Shown here piece by piece: positions 23,213-34,434 of a stretch of 64,000 nucleotides of DNA. The DNA comes from Jackrogersella multiformis. Its lineage: Eukaryota; Ascomycota; Sordariomycetes; Xylariales; Hypoxylaceae. The position numbers and the translations under genes were made by a program. The notes under the pieces are model-generated. The model made no database searches. It had not been told where the DNA came from and was given only the letters and a program-made list of their open reading frames with translations. The stretch lies in the NCBI GenBank assembly GCA_902806575.1, contig CADCXD010000004.1:496001-560000 (forward strand), in the 5' to 3' direction. Each line of letters begins with the position of its first letter. Position 1 is the first letter of the stretch.

Positions 23213-24105
23213 CTAGAACTTTACCAGCAACGAGAAACCGCAGATCGCGACGCAGAGCGGGACAGATACAACAAAATATATCCAGAATTTCGGCTGCCCC
23301 GGAGCAAAATCGTCAGCCATGCTGAACAAGGTCGCGACCCACGATAGGGGTACAAAAACAAGGGCGACTATTGTCAATCGTCTTACGTTCATGGCCTCCG
23401 CAATCGACCTGCGAGAGTCTAGAAACTGGAACATTGATGTTGCTACGGGCACCATGCGCTCTAGCGACTGGCCATAAAGGTCGATTTTGCTCGAAAGGTG
23501 CTCTAAGTCGCTCAGTATCAAATCCCAATGAGCATTGTTGTTCCTAGCCTCCCCAGAGGCTAGATGATAAGCGACGAATCTTCTAGCGGATTGGATCTTA
23601 AACTGCGCCTGGATGGCCCTGTGGCGCCATTTCTGAAGTTCAGTCATGTGGTCTCTCTGGCCTTCAAGGATCGACTCAATGTTCTTGAAGGAATATTCGT
23701 AGTATACTAAATAACGAGACATCACTTGACTGTACAGCATCCACTCGCCAATCACTACCCTTAGAGGGTGATGAACTAGATCGAGAATGGTAGGTACGGC
23801 TATCCCGAAAGCCGGTGTGTTTTCGGCGAAGCAGTTCTGAAGGACTTGAGTTAGAGACATAGGGGCGGCGGGATTATCAAGCTGATACCCCGAAGATTGA
23901 AAAGTGGAAAACGAAATCGGCGTCCGAAAATCCTCTATACCATTGTTAAGAAGAGTACTGCAGAAACGGCTCGAGGATGAGCCGTATGAAATATCAGATG
24001 TTGTTGAATCAACGAGGATCAGGCCTTGTGAAATACTGATCAGATGTTTAGCTCTATCTGCTTTTCGTGGGGGCCTAAAGACTTACCGATCCAAGACTCG
24101 CCAAC
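23213..24105 (-). pseudogene. CorA-like transporter, C-terminal part (gene split by retrotransposon)
   Basis: Downstream half of a CorA-like gene. It runs from the target-site duplication (24105-24101) through 24087, a predicted intron (24086-24025, GTAAGT...AAG), then an open exon 24024-23213 with no stop until the end. The C terminus has the two adjacent membrane helices of CorA-type channels: LTIVALVFVPLSWVATLF and FWIYFVVSVPLCVAICGF, with a FSMADDF loop in place of the bacterial GMN. A long helical region (ESILEGQRDHMTELQKW...) precedes them. An ATG at 23860 could begin a truncated protein that keeps the membrane part, but the gene as a whole is interrupted. The upstream half is at 30737-31359. 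Confidence 0.82.
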
Positions 24106-24417
24106 TGTCATACGGATAGGCTCCACGAAGCAGAGTATGACCAATATATGCATACAAGTTGGTAAATACGAAATATGTTAGAACTTATAAAACAAAATTA
24201 TTAAATAAGGTTAATTAAAAAACTTAATTAATATATTAAAATTAAACTAATAAGATTAAAAGGGTATTAACGGCGCTTAAGGAAATATTTAAATTATATA
24301 TATATAAGTTATTACGCTTCGTTTTATAAAAAAAAATAAGAAGTAAGGATTTTAAAATTATAAAGAATTATTATTCGAAATTAAATTATAGTTTTAAGCT
24401 TTATTATCCTTATTATA
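24106..24417 (+). repeat. 5' LTR of element 1
   Basis: 312 bp, aligned by eye to the unmutated solo LTR at 56734-57046. The first ~75 bp are nearly unmutated. The rest has most C and G changed to T and A. Confidence 0.85.
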
Positions 24418-27400
24418 AATAATTATTTTTTATTTTAAAAAAACCTTATTTTAAAAAAGTACGTGCTTTTTAAAAGAAAGTTAATCTTTTTATTAAATTA
24501 TTTTATTTTAGCTATTTATAAATAATTAACTTACTTAAAGAAGTATTTTATTAAAATATATTATATTAATATTATTTATTAATCTTATTATTACGTACGT
24601 TATTATAATTATAAAGGAAATTTTATATTTTATTATTTTATAAATATTTAAATTAAATATTTATACCTTAACTTTATTGTTTATTAATTTATAAAATTTC
24701 GAATTATCCTCGTTAAACGATAAATAATCTTTCGAGTTTTTAATAATATTTTTTTTACGAAATTTTAAAGTTAAAAGTAAGTATAAAGAAAATTACCGCT
24801 TATAAAAATTTATTAAGATTAAATAATATTTTAATATACGATTTTTTATTAAGATATTTAAAATGGAGAATATATTACCTCGAGACCTTTTCCTTATTCC
24901 CGGATTATTTTAATTTAATAACGATAATGTTATGATTTTTTATAACTTTTAAGATTATAAAATAATTATATAAAACGTTTTTAATATTAATAATACCGGA
25001 ATTAATTTTAATAACCCTTTCGTATAATTTATTAAGCTTTATTAAAAAATGTATAATAATTATTATATTATTTAAACATTTATTATTACCGTTACGAGTA
25101 ATTAAATTATTAATAAAAATTAAATTTAAAATTAATATAATATAATTTAAACGGTTTATAATACGATGGTTTAATTTAATTAAACCGGTATAATATTAAT
25201 AAATAAATAAGTAATATATTTTAAATAATAAGTTTAATAAGTTAATTTAAACTTTTTATAATAAGTTTAAAGTACGATTACTTAATATATTTAAGATAAT
25301 TAAGCTCGATAAAAAGCTATTAATAAGTTTAAAGAAATAATTAATTATTATTAATAAGTTCTTTAAATCTTTTATTAAAATATTAAAAAGTAAAAAGATT
25401 TTTAATAAAAAGTAATAAATTAAGTTTATATTAAAGAATCTTAAATTAATAATTTTTTTATAAAAAAATATGTAAACTTTACGTATATTAATGCGAAAAC
25501 TTACCGTTAATTTAATAACTTAAAGGCTTATATTTAAATCGTTCTTAATAAATTAATTAATATTAATTTCGTTTTAAAAAGTATTAAAAAATATTAATTA
25601 AATTAAGTCTTTTTAATCGAAAAGATTTAATATATTTTAAAGTATTATTTATTAAGTATTTTAATTTAAAAGTTTAAATAAGAAACTTTTTTTTTTATAA
25701 TCTTTTTTACGAGTTTAAGCTAAAAAAATAATTAAAAAGGTACGAATATAAATTAATTTTATTAAAATTAACCTTTTTATGTTAAAAAAAATGAAAAAAG
25801 ATTTTTTTTTTAAAAAGCTACTAAAATATTTAATAATAACTTAAGTAACTTCGATTTTAATAATTAATTTTAAAACTTTAAATTATTTAAGAACTTTCTT
25901 AAAGGATTATCCCGAGGTAATTTTATATCCTTATATAATAACGAAAATCCTTTACCTTAAAGTAATAATAACCGATTATTTAAAACATTAAAACGATTAA
26001 TTTATTTTTTTTATATTATAATTATTATTAATTTAATATAACTTAATAAATTTACCGTTTATAATAATAAAAACTTTTTAAAATTTTAAACCTAATAAAT
26101 AAAAGTTAAAGTATACTTAAAAACGTATACGGAAAGTTTTCTTAAAGATTTTTACCGTATTAATTAAGTTAAGTTATTATTATTTAAAAAAATATAATTA
26201 TAACATTAATAACGTAAAAGTTAAGTTATGCGATTAAAGGTTTTTAATATTTAAGTAATATACGTTATTATCTTTTAAAAACGTTTTATAAATCTTTTAA
26301 AACGGTATCGTAACTTAAAAAAAAAAATAAGCTTAAATATTAAAGGGATATTACTTAATATTTTATCGAGTTATTAAACTTTAATAAAATGGTTTAATAG
26401 TTTAAAACGACGTTTTAAAATTATATCGTTAAAACTTTTTTTAACGAAATTATTAAATTAATATATTTTAAATAAAGAAATTTTTTAAATATAAATAAAA
26501 AATTCTTTACCGTTATTTAAGAAATAAGTTAAATATATAAAAATATATTAACTAATCTCGATATTTTAAAAAAAGAAAAGCTTATTTTAACTTAAAAGTT
26601 TTCGAAATTAAGTTAAGTTAATTATAAAAAGGAAAATTATTTTAATTTAAGTTAAAATTAATCCTTAAAAAATAACGATAAACTTAAGAACGAAAGTAAG
26701 CTAAAATTAAATTAAAAAAATAAAGTTTAATTTAATAATAAAGATACTTTAAAAAGGATTAATTAAATAAATATAAATTAATAAAAAAAGGATAAAAAAT
26801 CTTATTAACGTTATAAACGTAATAATTATTAAATCTTTTTTTATTTTATAAAAAAGAACGTTAATAGTAAAAACTTATTATTAAACCCGGATAAAGTTTT
26901 CTTTATAAAACGATCTCGAAATAATAATATTTAACCTATTTTTTTATTATAAAAAAAAAATAAATAAACGTAGCTTGAAAGAATTATCTTATCCTTAAAT
27001 TATAAAAATCGAAAATTTAAATTTAAATTTTTAAAAGGCTTTAACGTTATATCTCGTTAAATCTTACAATTAAATTAAAATAAAATATATTAAGTTATAA
27101 TAATTAAGAGATTAATTAAAAATAAAACGAAAGTTATAAAAAAACCTTATTTAAAACTAATTTTAAGGTATAAACTTATTATTAATATAACGTTATTATA
27201 TAATGGAAATAAATATCAAGTATAAGTATTATTAAATTCCGAAAGTTTAATCTTAATAATATCTTTTTTTAAAGTAAAAAAATAAAAGTTATTAATTATT
27301 AAAAGATAATATATTTAATTTATATTAACTTTTAATTTAACTTAAATCTTTTTTATAAAACGTTATTATATCGATTTTTTTATTTTTTATTATTAAAAAA

Positions 27401-27921
27401 ACCATTTTTCCTAAATTAACTTCAAATTAAACGCTTTAAATAATAAATGTAATGTTATAATAAATAAAGCGTTAAAGAATATTTTTAAGGAATTTTATGA
27501 ATTTATATATATTATAATTAAGAAAGTAAAATAACGCTTTTTAAATTATTAACCTTAAGATTATTTTATCGATTTTTAAAAAGAAAAAACATTTCCTTAA
27601 AAACCTTTTTACGTTATAAATAAAAAAAAACTTAATATACTTAAATTATAATTAAATAAAATAATTAATAATAATTAAATTTAAAAATTAACTTTATCTT
27701 ATATAATACTTATAATATTTATCGATAAACCCGATCCTTAAAACCTTTTTAAGTTAATAATTAACTATTAAAATTTAAATAATATTATTATTTTTATCCG
27801 TTATTTTATACTTTTAATATTTAAATTATAAGCTTACTTTAAAATTATAAAGTGATTTATAAAAATTAACTTTAAGTTAAGATTTTACTTAATTAAAATT
27901 AAAGAAAGAAACGAGTAAAAA

Positions 27922-28140
27922 ATAATATTCCGTTATAAATATAACCTTTTTAAATACTTAATAATATTATTTAGATTAATTAACGCTTTTATAACTTTCT
28001 AATTAATAATAAATAATATTTTTTAAAATCTTATTAATTTAAGCTTTTTAATATATTTAAATAATCTTTTTATTTATACGTACATAATAAAGGAATACGA
28101 TAAAATTATTAAAAAAGTTTTAAAAAAACTTATAAAATAT
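27922..28140 (+). pseudogene. Reverse-transcriptase remnant of element 1
   Basis: In one plus-strand frame the residues align with Ty3/Gypsy RT motifs: FRYKYNLFKYL (canonical FRxxYGxFEYxxMPFG), FLIYLNNLFIYT (YLDD box) and a helix EYDKIIKKVLKKL (EHxxHVxxVL). Substitutions are those expected from G-to-A/C-to-T change, and an in-frame TAA replaces the Gln of ATFQ. It cannot be translated. Confidence 0.8.
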
Positions 28141-30424
28141 TACTTCACGATTAACTTATAAAAATATTTTTAAAAAATATAAAAAGTAAACTTTTTAAGA
28201 TATATTATTAAAATAAAATTAATTATATTAATAATTAAAAAATACTTAAATTACTTAAGGAATTTTAATAATTTATCGATTTTATAAACTTTTATTAACG
28301 ATTTATAAAGAAATTTTCGGAAATAATAAAGTCGATTATTAACGTAAATAAAGGAAATAAAAAGGATTAAAAATAAATTAAGGAAATAAGTAAATCTTTT
28401 AAGGAATTTAAATTTTAGTTTATTTAAGTTTTTATTATAATATATTTTAATTTTTTGAAATAAACTTATATTAAAACCGATATATTAAATTATATTATTA
28501 ACGTTATTCTTTTTTAAAAGGATAAATAAGATAAGCTTAAATTAATAATTTATTATTTTTGTAAATTTATGCCGGTAAAAATAAATTATAAGATTTATAA
28601 TAAGGAATTATTAATTATAATAAACTTTTTCGAAAAATAATATTAATATTTAAAAAATATTAAATATTAAATTAAAATTTATTTTATTTTATAATAATAA
28701 AAGTTTTAAATTAATATTAAGCCTGTTAAATATAAAAATTATTATTATATTAATTTATTATTAATTATCGATTAAAAAAATAAAAAAATAAAATTAATAT
28801 CTTTTTTAAATTATTATAATATTAATTTAAGAAAAAAAAATTAAAAATTAGCTTATAAAATCGGTTTTATAAAACAAATATTTTTTGCATTTTTAAAGAA
28901 TTTTATTTACCTTTTTAATAGCTATTTTCGTTATATTAAAAAGATTATATAATTTTATCACTTTTAATTAAGCTTTTAATTTTATAAAAAAATTAAAAAA
29001 AGTAGTTATTAATAAGTTAAAATATATTATATAAATTATAAATCTTTTTAAAAACGTTATCCTTTAAAATAATCTTTTATATTAAAAAGATAAGCTTTAA
29101 ATATTTATAAAATTTTAAAAAAAAAGTTATTTTTTTAAAATATAATATCCTTATTACCGGATATATAAAAATAAATAAAACCTTAAAATTAATTATTTAA
29201 AACTTTTAATAACTAAACATTAAAAATATCGTTTAGAATTACGTATAAAGTTATTTAAAATATTAATAAAATAAAATCTTTTATTACGTCTTATATAAAT
29301 ATTTTTAATTAATAAAATTATATTATAAACCTTTTTTTATTAAACGATTATAACTTTATTTAAGTAATAATAAATTTATTTTTAAAAATAATTTACTTTA
29401 TTTCTTTTAAAGTAAAAAAAAAAATCTAATAATTTAATTAAAATCTTTACTAAATAATACTAAAGATTATATAACATACCATTAAATATTATTTTTAATA
29501 AAAACTTTAAATTTATTTTTTACATTTAAAAAAACTTTTTTAAATTAATAAAAATTAAATTTTATATAAATATTACGTTTTACTTATAAACTAACGGTTA
29601 AATAAAACGCTTTAACTAAATTTTAAAAATCTACCTTAAAGCCTTTATTAATTATAAAATAAATAATTAAAAAAACTTTTTTATAATAACTAAATTTATT
29701 TATAATAATATTATCTTATTATTAATATAATTTATACCTTTTTATATTAATTATAATTATTATTTAACCGTTTATAACCCCCTTATAAATATTTTACGTA
29801 ATTTAAAAAATAAATTATATATACATTAAATAATATAAATATATTAAAAAACATAAAAACACTTAAAACAAAACTATTAATAAATAAAAAAATAAACAAA
29901 TAAACGATAAAAAAATACATTAACTTTTTAAAAAAAATAATTTATAATACTTAATATAAAAAATATTAAAATTAAACGCCTTACCAAAAAATTAAATAAA
30001 AAGCTTTTAAAACCTTTTAAAATTTAATAAATAATCTTTTTTATAACGATAAAACTTACTTTACTTAAAGATTAAAAAATATATAACTTATTTTATATCT
30101 TATTTATCGAACTTTACCGCGTTAATAATTAAAAATTTCTTAACTTTAATTAAGTTTTACGTAAAACAGCTTCGATAAAATTTAAAGATTATTAAATAAA
30201 ATAAGTTATAAACTTTATTAAAAATTAAAGCAAAATAAAATATCTTATAAAATAAAAAGATTAATTAATTAAAAAGTATTAAACTTAAAAACCTTATAAA
30301 TATATATTTAACGATAAAATAAAAATAACAATTAAATTATTTTATAAATAATACGCTAATAAACCTTATAATTTTATAATCTTTTAAAATGCTTAAAATT
30401 AAGCATTAAAAAAAAGGAAGTTAA

Positions 30425-30736
30425 TATTATACGAATAAGCTTTACAAAATAAAGTATAATTAATATATATATATAAATTAATAAATATAAAATATATTAA
30501 AACTTATAAAACAAAACTATTAAATAAGGTTAATTAAAAAACTTAATTAATATATTAAAACTAAACCAACAAAATTAAAAAGGCGCCAACAACGCTTAAG
30601 AAAATATTCAGATTATATACATATAAGTTATTACGCCTCGCTTCGTAAGAAAAGATAAGAGGCAAAGACCTTAAGACTATAAAGAATTATTACTCGAAAT
30701 TGAACTACAATTCCAAGCCTTATTACCCTTGTCACA
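30425..30736 (+). repeat. 3' LTR of element 1
   Basis: 312 bp, starting TATTATACGA (from TGTCATACGG) and ending CCCTTGTCACA. The last ~140 bp, next to the host gene, are much less mutated than the first part. Confidence 0.85.
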
Positions 30737-31359
30737 CCAACGGCCTTTACCAAAACTGAACAGCAACTGCGAGCGATACCCAACTGACGGCCCAACAGTG
30801 GCGGAAAGCGTCTTATGGTGCGTGGCACGTTTGCCGAGGTTTTGAAGGTCCATGGAAAATCTCTAAACCTTTCTTCAACACCGAAATTAATAATATGTTG
30901 AAAATGGATGTTTAATCTATCTGTTTGAGATGTAATTTGAGATGGAGCTAAGGCAGTTGCAGGAGGAGCTGGGGATTTCTCGATACTTCCATACTCCGTC
31001 ACGATATGACTAGCAAAGAAGATCGGGTCGATATCGAGGGTTGCCCCCAACATCTCGACAACGGATGGATGAAGGTCTTCGATGATAATCATGCGCCCTC
31101 GTCCGGCTACCGGAGGTACCGCGAGGACCGCGTGAAGGTCATCCAAATATACTTGCTGGAAGCCCTGACGTTTGACACCCGTAGTAGCCTCGGAACCGCA
31201 GTCTAAGGTATATATGCGACAGGAATCCCTTGGCAGGGGAATCTCTAGGAACTGCGAGAGCCCGGAAATACATGGGTTGCTCTGTTGCCGAAATTTCACA
31301 AACTCTCGATACGTGGTGGCACCCTTCACTCTGCCTGATTCTACGGATACACCATCCAT
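30737..31359 (-). pseudogene. CorA-like transporter, N-terminal part (gene split by retrotransposon)
   Basis: Upstream half of the CorA-like gene, starting at ATG 31359 (MDGVSVESGRVKG). It stays open through about 207 residues to the insertion point and contains MIIIEDLHPSVVEMLGATLDIDPIFFASH, typical of fungal CorA-like proteins (N-terminal cytoplasmic domain; read here as two adjoining stretches). The frame then runs into the LTR and stops at 30631. Joining 31359-30737 to 24100-24087 and the downstream exon gives 482 codons without a stop, so the insertion is the only visible damage. The wild-type role would be divalent-cation transport or a related membrane function. Confidence 0.82.
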
Positions 31360-31895
31360 ATAAATTGGTACGTAGATGCTGGTGGTTTTATTATTATTAT
31401 TTCTGGAAAGGTTGTTGTAATCGGCTTCTCAGGTATTAATAGATATAGACTTACGGTATATAAATAGGAAGTATCGATAGAAGGCCTCTATTTTCAACTT
31501 CTTCAGTCTTTGATGTTGCAGTCATTGATACGCAGTACCTACCTTAGGTAAATATCTATGTACCTATATACATGGCTTGGTGGCGGCGCCCACCGTATAA
31601 ATACGCATCGACCTACGGCCAGCTCTACCTGCTTGGGGGCGGAGCATCTGCAATAAGGCATCGCGGGATTTTCATTAGGTACCTAGCACGCCAGCCAATA
31701 CTTTTCTAAAATTTTGAAGCAGGCTTTGGCATAATGTTACCCTGCATGAACGGAACGGAGGACTAGCAATTATAATACAGTGTCAAGGTCATATATGACT
31801 CACAACTGAATTTCTTTCTTAACTTTCAATTATCGTCAGCCGAGGAGTCAGCGGATAGTACAGCCTCACTTAAGAGAACTCCAATACCCTGAGAC
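31360..31895. promoter_or_regulatory. Divergent spacer, CorA-like pseudogene / RelA-SpoT-like gene
   Basis: 536 bp between the head-to-head starts of the two genes. A degenerate GTACCTA motif is present (~31533-31572). No ORF. Confidence 0.5.
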
Positions 31896-33812
31896 ATGGA
31901 ACCGCCTGCAAAGAGAGCAAGGACGAAAGTGCAGTTGACAGACAAATCAGACAACCCTATAGTTTCAAAATTTCTAGGAGACTATACAAGAAATGGATAT
32001 TTGGCATTCGGAAAATTGACCAAAATCGCTACGGATATCGTACACGAAGAGCTACTTCGGCTGCAGATCAAGTATGAACTCTACAACCGGGGAAGTGAAG
32101 GATTGGACGAAGGGAGGGCGAAGAAGCCGGATTCGGCCAGGCGAACCATTCTCAGACGTCAGATTGCGCGCGGCGAAGAGTACGAGACGGTTGAAGATAT
32201 CGAGAAGGATATGCACGATCTCGCGGGTTTTCGGATTGCACTATACTATCCGAACGACTTTGAAAAAGTTGAAGAGCTGATAACAACCCGCTTCGAAGAA
32301 GCCAAACCTCCTCAGGATTGGCCGGATCGGGAATATGGCCCACATCGCTACCCGACCCTCGACGGAAGCTCCTCTGCGCAGTCTGACATATCTGGACGCA
32401 ACAGTAGATTCCCAGGATACTTCGCTCGGCATTATCGAATCCGACTTAAGTCAGATGACGTGAACTACGAATCAGCAGTCGTAGGCAGAGTGTTAGAGAT
32501 TCAACTTATGTCGCTGCTGATGCATACCTGGTCAAAGATGCATCACGAACTTATTTACAAACCACAGGAGGGACGCCCAGAAGTTGACGAAGACGACGAG
32601 CGCCTTATAGATATATCTAACGGAATTATCATAACAGGCGAGCAGCTATTGCGGCACATCCAGATCAACCTGGACAGGAAGAAGAAGCTGGGATCTCCCC
32701 CTTTCAAGAACGAACAAGACTTTCAAAGCTACCTGAGGGGGGAGCGGGACAAGTTGATGAAAATAAGAGCTCGGAAACATTCGTCCAGACACAGATTTGT
32801 CCCCTTCAATAAGCATTATGACACGGACGCGATTTTCTATCGTTCGCTGTGCACTCATAGATTAAACTATCCCGCGAAGGTTGACCAGCTTATCAGATCG
32901 ACGCATATGTCTAACCTCTCCGGCCAGGAGCTTCTTATCGCCTTGGCCTGGTCTAAATTGTTTACAACACTCGAAAGCGAGACGCTACAGCTTTCTACAC
33001 TCTACGACGGCACGTATGCCTATACTCTAAGGCGATATAAGGCAAAGCAACTTGGCCGGAATGAGACTGTACGGATGGTCCGCTACTACGCATGGCTTAT
33101 TAGTAATGCCTTGGTTTGGTTTGATCGCTCGTACTCTATTCTGTCCTATTTCAAGGGCTTCCGTGGCCGCCCCCCATCACGGGACGATTTTCTCCAGATC
33201 CTGCATCCTCAGAGTAAAGCATTACATCTAAACAACAAATCACTTTCGGGTATGCGTGAATTTTGCGAATATCTACTAGAATGGGGAGAATATCGACATA
33301 GGATAGGAAGCCTGCTGCAGGATGCGGGATCACAATACAATAGATCACAATACGAAGGATTGCAAAACGAAGGAATTCAAGACCAAATACCGCAAGACCA
33401 ACCATCGGAACACGTCGGATCGGAACTGCTAGATGACGTGGTGAGGGGTGGATGGCAACGCGAAAAATGGAAGCACAGCCTTTCCTTGTCAAGACTGACC
33501 TGGTATAACATGCCATCTACACCCGAAGGGGATAGAGACGAGGCTTACACATCTGATACTCGGGATGGGAGCATGTTTATTATATGCCCTAAATATCTCG
33601 TCGATGCTCTTGACGAAATTGCCGAGGGACGGACAACTAAGGAACTGCACAACACAGGCAGCTTGCTTCTGCCGCTAGACAAGATCAAAGCGGGGAGTGA
33701 AGAGTACGAGTGGGAGGAATATGTGCCGATAGGTGAGCCACATGGTGCTGCTATCGTGGGATTAGAACGTATTCGGGCATATCTAGACTACCCTAATACT
33801 ATGGAAGAGTAG
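31896..33812 (+). CDS. RelA/SpoT-domain protein (predicted nucleotidyl/pyrophosphate transferase)
   Basis: Single-exon gene of 638 residues starting MEPPAKRARTK (a basic, NLS-like start). A RelA/SpoT synthetase-like domain lies at about residues 10-270. It has DLAGFRIAL, matching the D-x-x-G-x-R core motif, then FARHYRIRLK and EIQLMSLLMHTWSKMHHELIYK, which matches the EIQ...W...H...YK end of the fold (read in two parts). Bacterial RelA/SpoT enzymes transfer pyrophosphate from ATP to GTP/GDP; related small enzymes target other nucleotides or tRNA. There is no HD hydrolase, TGS or ACT domain. The C-terminal ~350 residues are unrecognised and include a Gln/Asn repeat-like stretch (YNRSQYEGLQNEGIQDQ). 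RSH-like genes are known in filamentous fungi but little is known of their role. Activity here is inferred from motifs only. Confidence 0.8.
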   Translation: MEPPAKRARTKVQLTDKSDNPIVSKFLGDYTRNGYLAFGKLTKIATDIVHEELLRLQIKYELYNRGSEGLDEGRAKKPDSARRTILRRQIARGEEYETVEDIEKDMHDLAGFRIALYYPNDFEKVEELITTRFEEAKPPQDWPDREYGPHRYPTLDGSSSAQSDISGRNSRFPGYFARHYRIRLKSDDVNYESAVVGRVLEIQLMSLLMHTWSKMHHELIYKPQEGRPEVDEDDERLIDISNGIIITGEQLLRHIQINLDRKKKLGSPPFKNEQDFQSYLRGERDKLMKIRARKHSSRHRFVPFNKHYDTDAIFYRSLCTHRLNYPAKVDQLIRSTHMSNLSGQELLIALAWSKLFTTLESETLQLSTLYDGTYAYTLRRYKAKQLGRNETVRMVRYYAWLISNALVWFDRSYSILSYFKGFRGRPPSRDDFLQILHPQSKALHLNNKSLSGMREFCEYLLEWGEYRHRIGSLLQDAGSQYNRSQYEGLQNEGIQDQIPQDQPSEHVGSELLDDVVRGGWQREKWKHSLSLSRLTWYNMPSTPEGDRDEAYTSDTRDGSMFIICPKYLVDALDEIAEGRTTKELHNTGSLLLPLDKIKAGSEEYEWEEYVPIGEPHGAAIVGLERIRAYLDYPNTMEE

Positions 33813-34434
33813 ATTTCTCGGTAAGGACCTATATGCAAGTCGATGGAAGATCACGAGGTTTAGGCTAGGGGTTTTCGTATTTGTGGGTAAACTGGGAGTT
33901 CTTTTTTTCTTTGTTTTCTTTTCTCCCCCCTTGGACAAGCTTAACAGAGTTGAAAAAGGGCTGAGAGCCGGGCGTGCATTTCAATCAGGGTGCTCATTGT
34001 TTCTTTTTATCTTGGTATGGCCCTGTTTGTTTGGGTAGAGTTTCGTCTTATCATTATATAAGTTACGTATGAGTTATGACTCCGACATCCAAAGCCTTAC
34101 TGATAGTCCAACGCGTTCTCCTTAATTATAATCAGGCGGGTATCTCTGTTCGACACATTGCGGATACGTCCAATAGATGAGTCCTGCCATGAGCATATTA
34201 AGGAATCTCCTTTTGAGAGACTGCTCCGGTATGTAATGCTTCGTCATGTCGTACTCAAACATCAGGACGATATTACCGATGAAATTGAGCAACCGAAATA
34301 TCCTGTGTCTATCGTTAGCGCCAATTTATTTGTAGATAGTCAAGTCTGAACCGAACTTCTTGCGTTTCTACTGGGTCCTACTCTTCGAACAGCATCACAA
34401 GCACACCTAGACTTCCGGGATATAAAGAACAGAC
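33813..34434. other. Intergenic, converging 3' ends
   Basis: T-rich stretch after the RelA/SpoT-like gene. The open frame 34158-34349 has no recognisable character. Nothing else seen. Confidence 0.6.

Larger units (their letters stand above)
24106..30736 (+). mobile_element. Ty3/Gypsy LTR retrotransposon, RIP-degraded, inserted in the CorA-like gene
   Basis: A 6631-bp element bounded by ~312-bp LTRs that begin TGTCA and end with CA, flanked by a perfect 5-bp duplication CCAAC (24101-24105 and 30737-30741). The body is extremely AT-rich with stops in every frame; C and G survive mostly in CpG. CpA/TpG are almost absent, as expected after RIP. The plus-strand frame near 27922-28020 still reads FRYKYNLFKYL...FRLINAFITF, the Ty3/Gypsy reverse-transcriptase block. 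YLNNLFIYT near 28048-28080 is the YLDD box after G-to-A change. A DSG-like protease trace occurs near 27240. The element is dead. Its sense strand is opposite to the host gene. Confidence 0.92.

Noticed and set aside
24180..30600. AT-rich block considered as centromere or mitochondrial insert (NUMT)
   Set aside because: LTR ends, 5-bp duplication and Ty3/Gypsy RT remnants identify a RIP-degraded retrotransposon.
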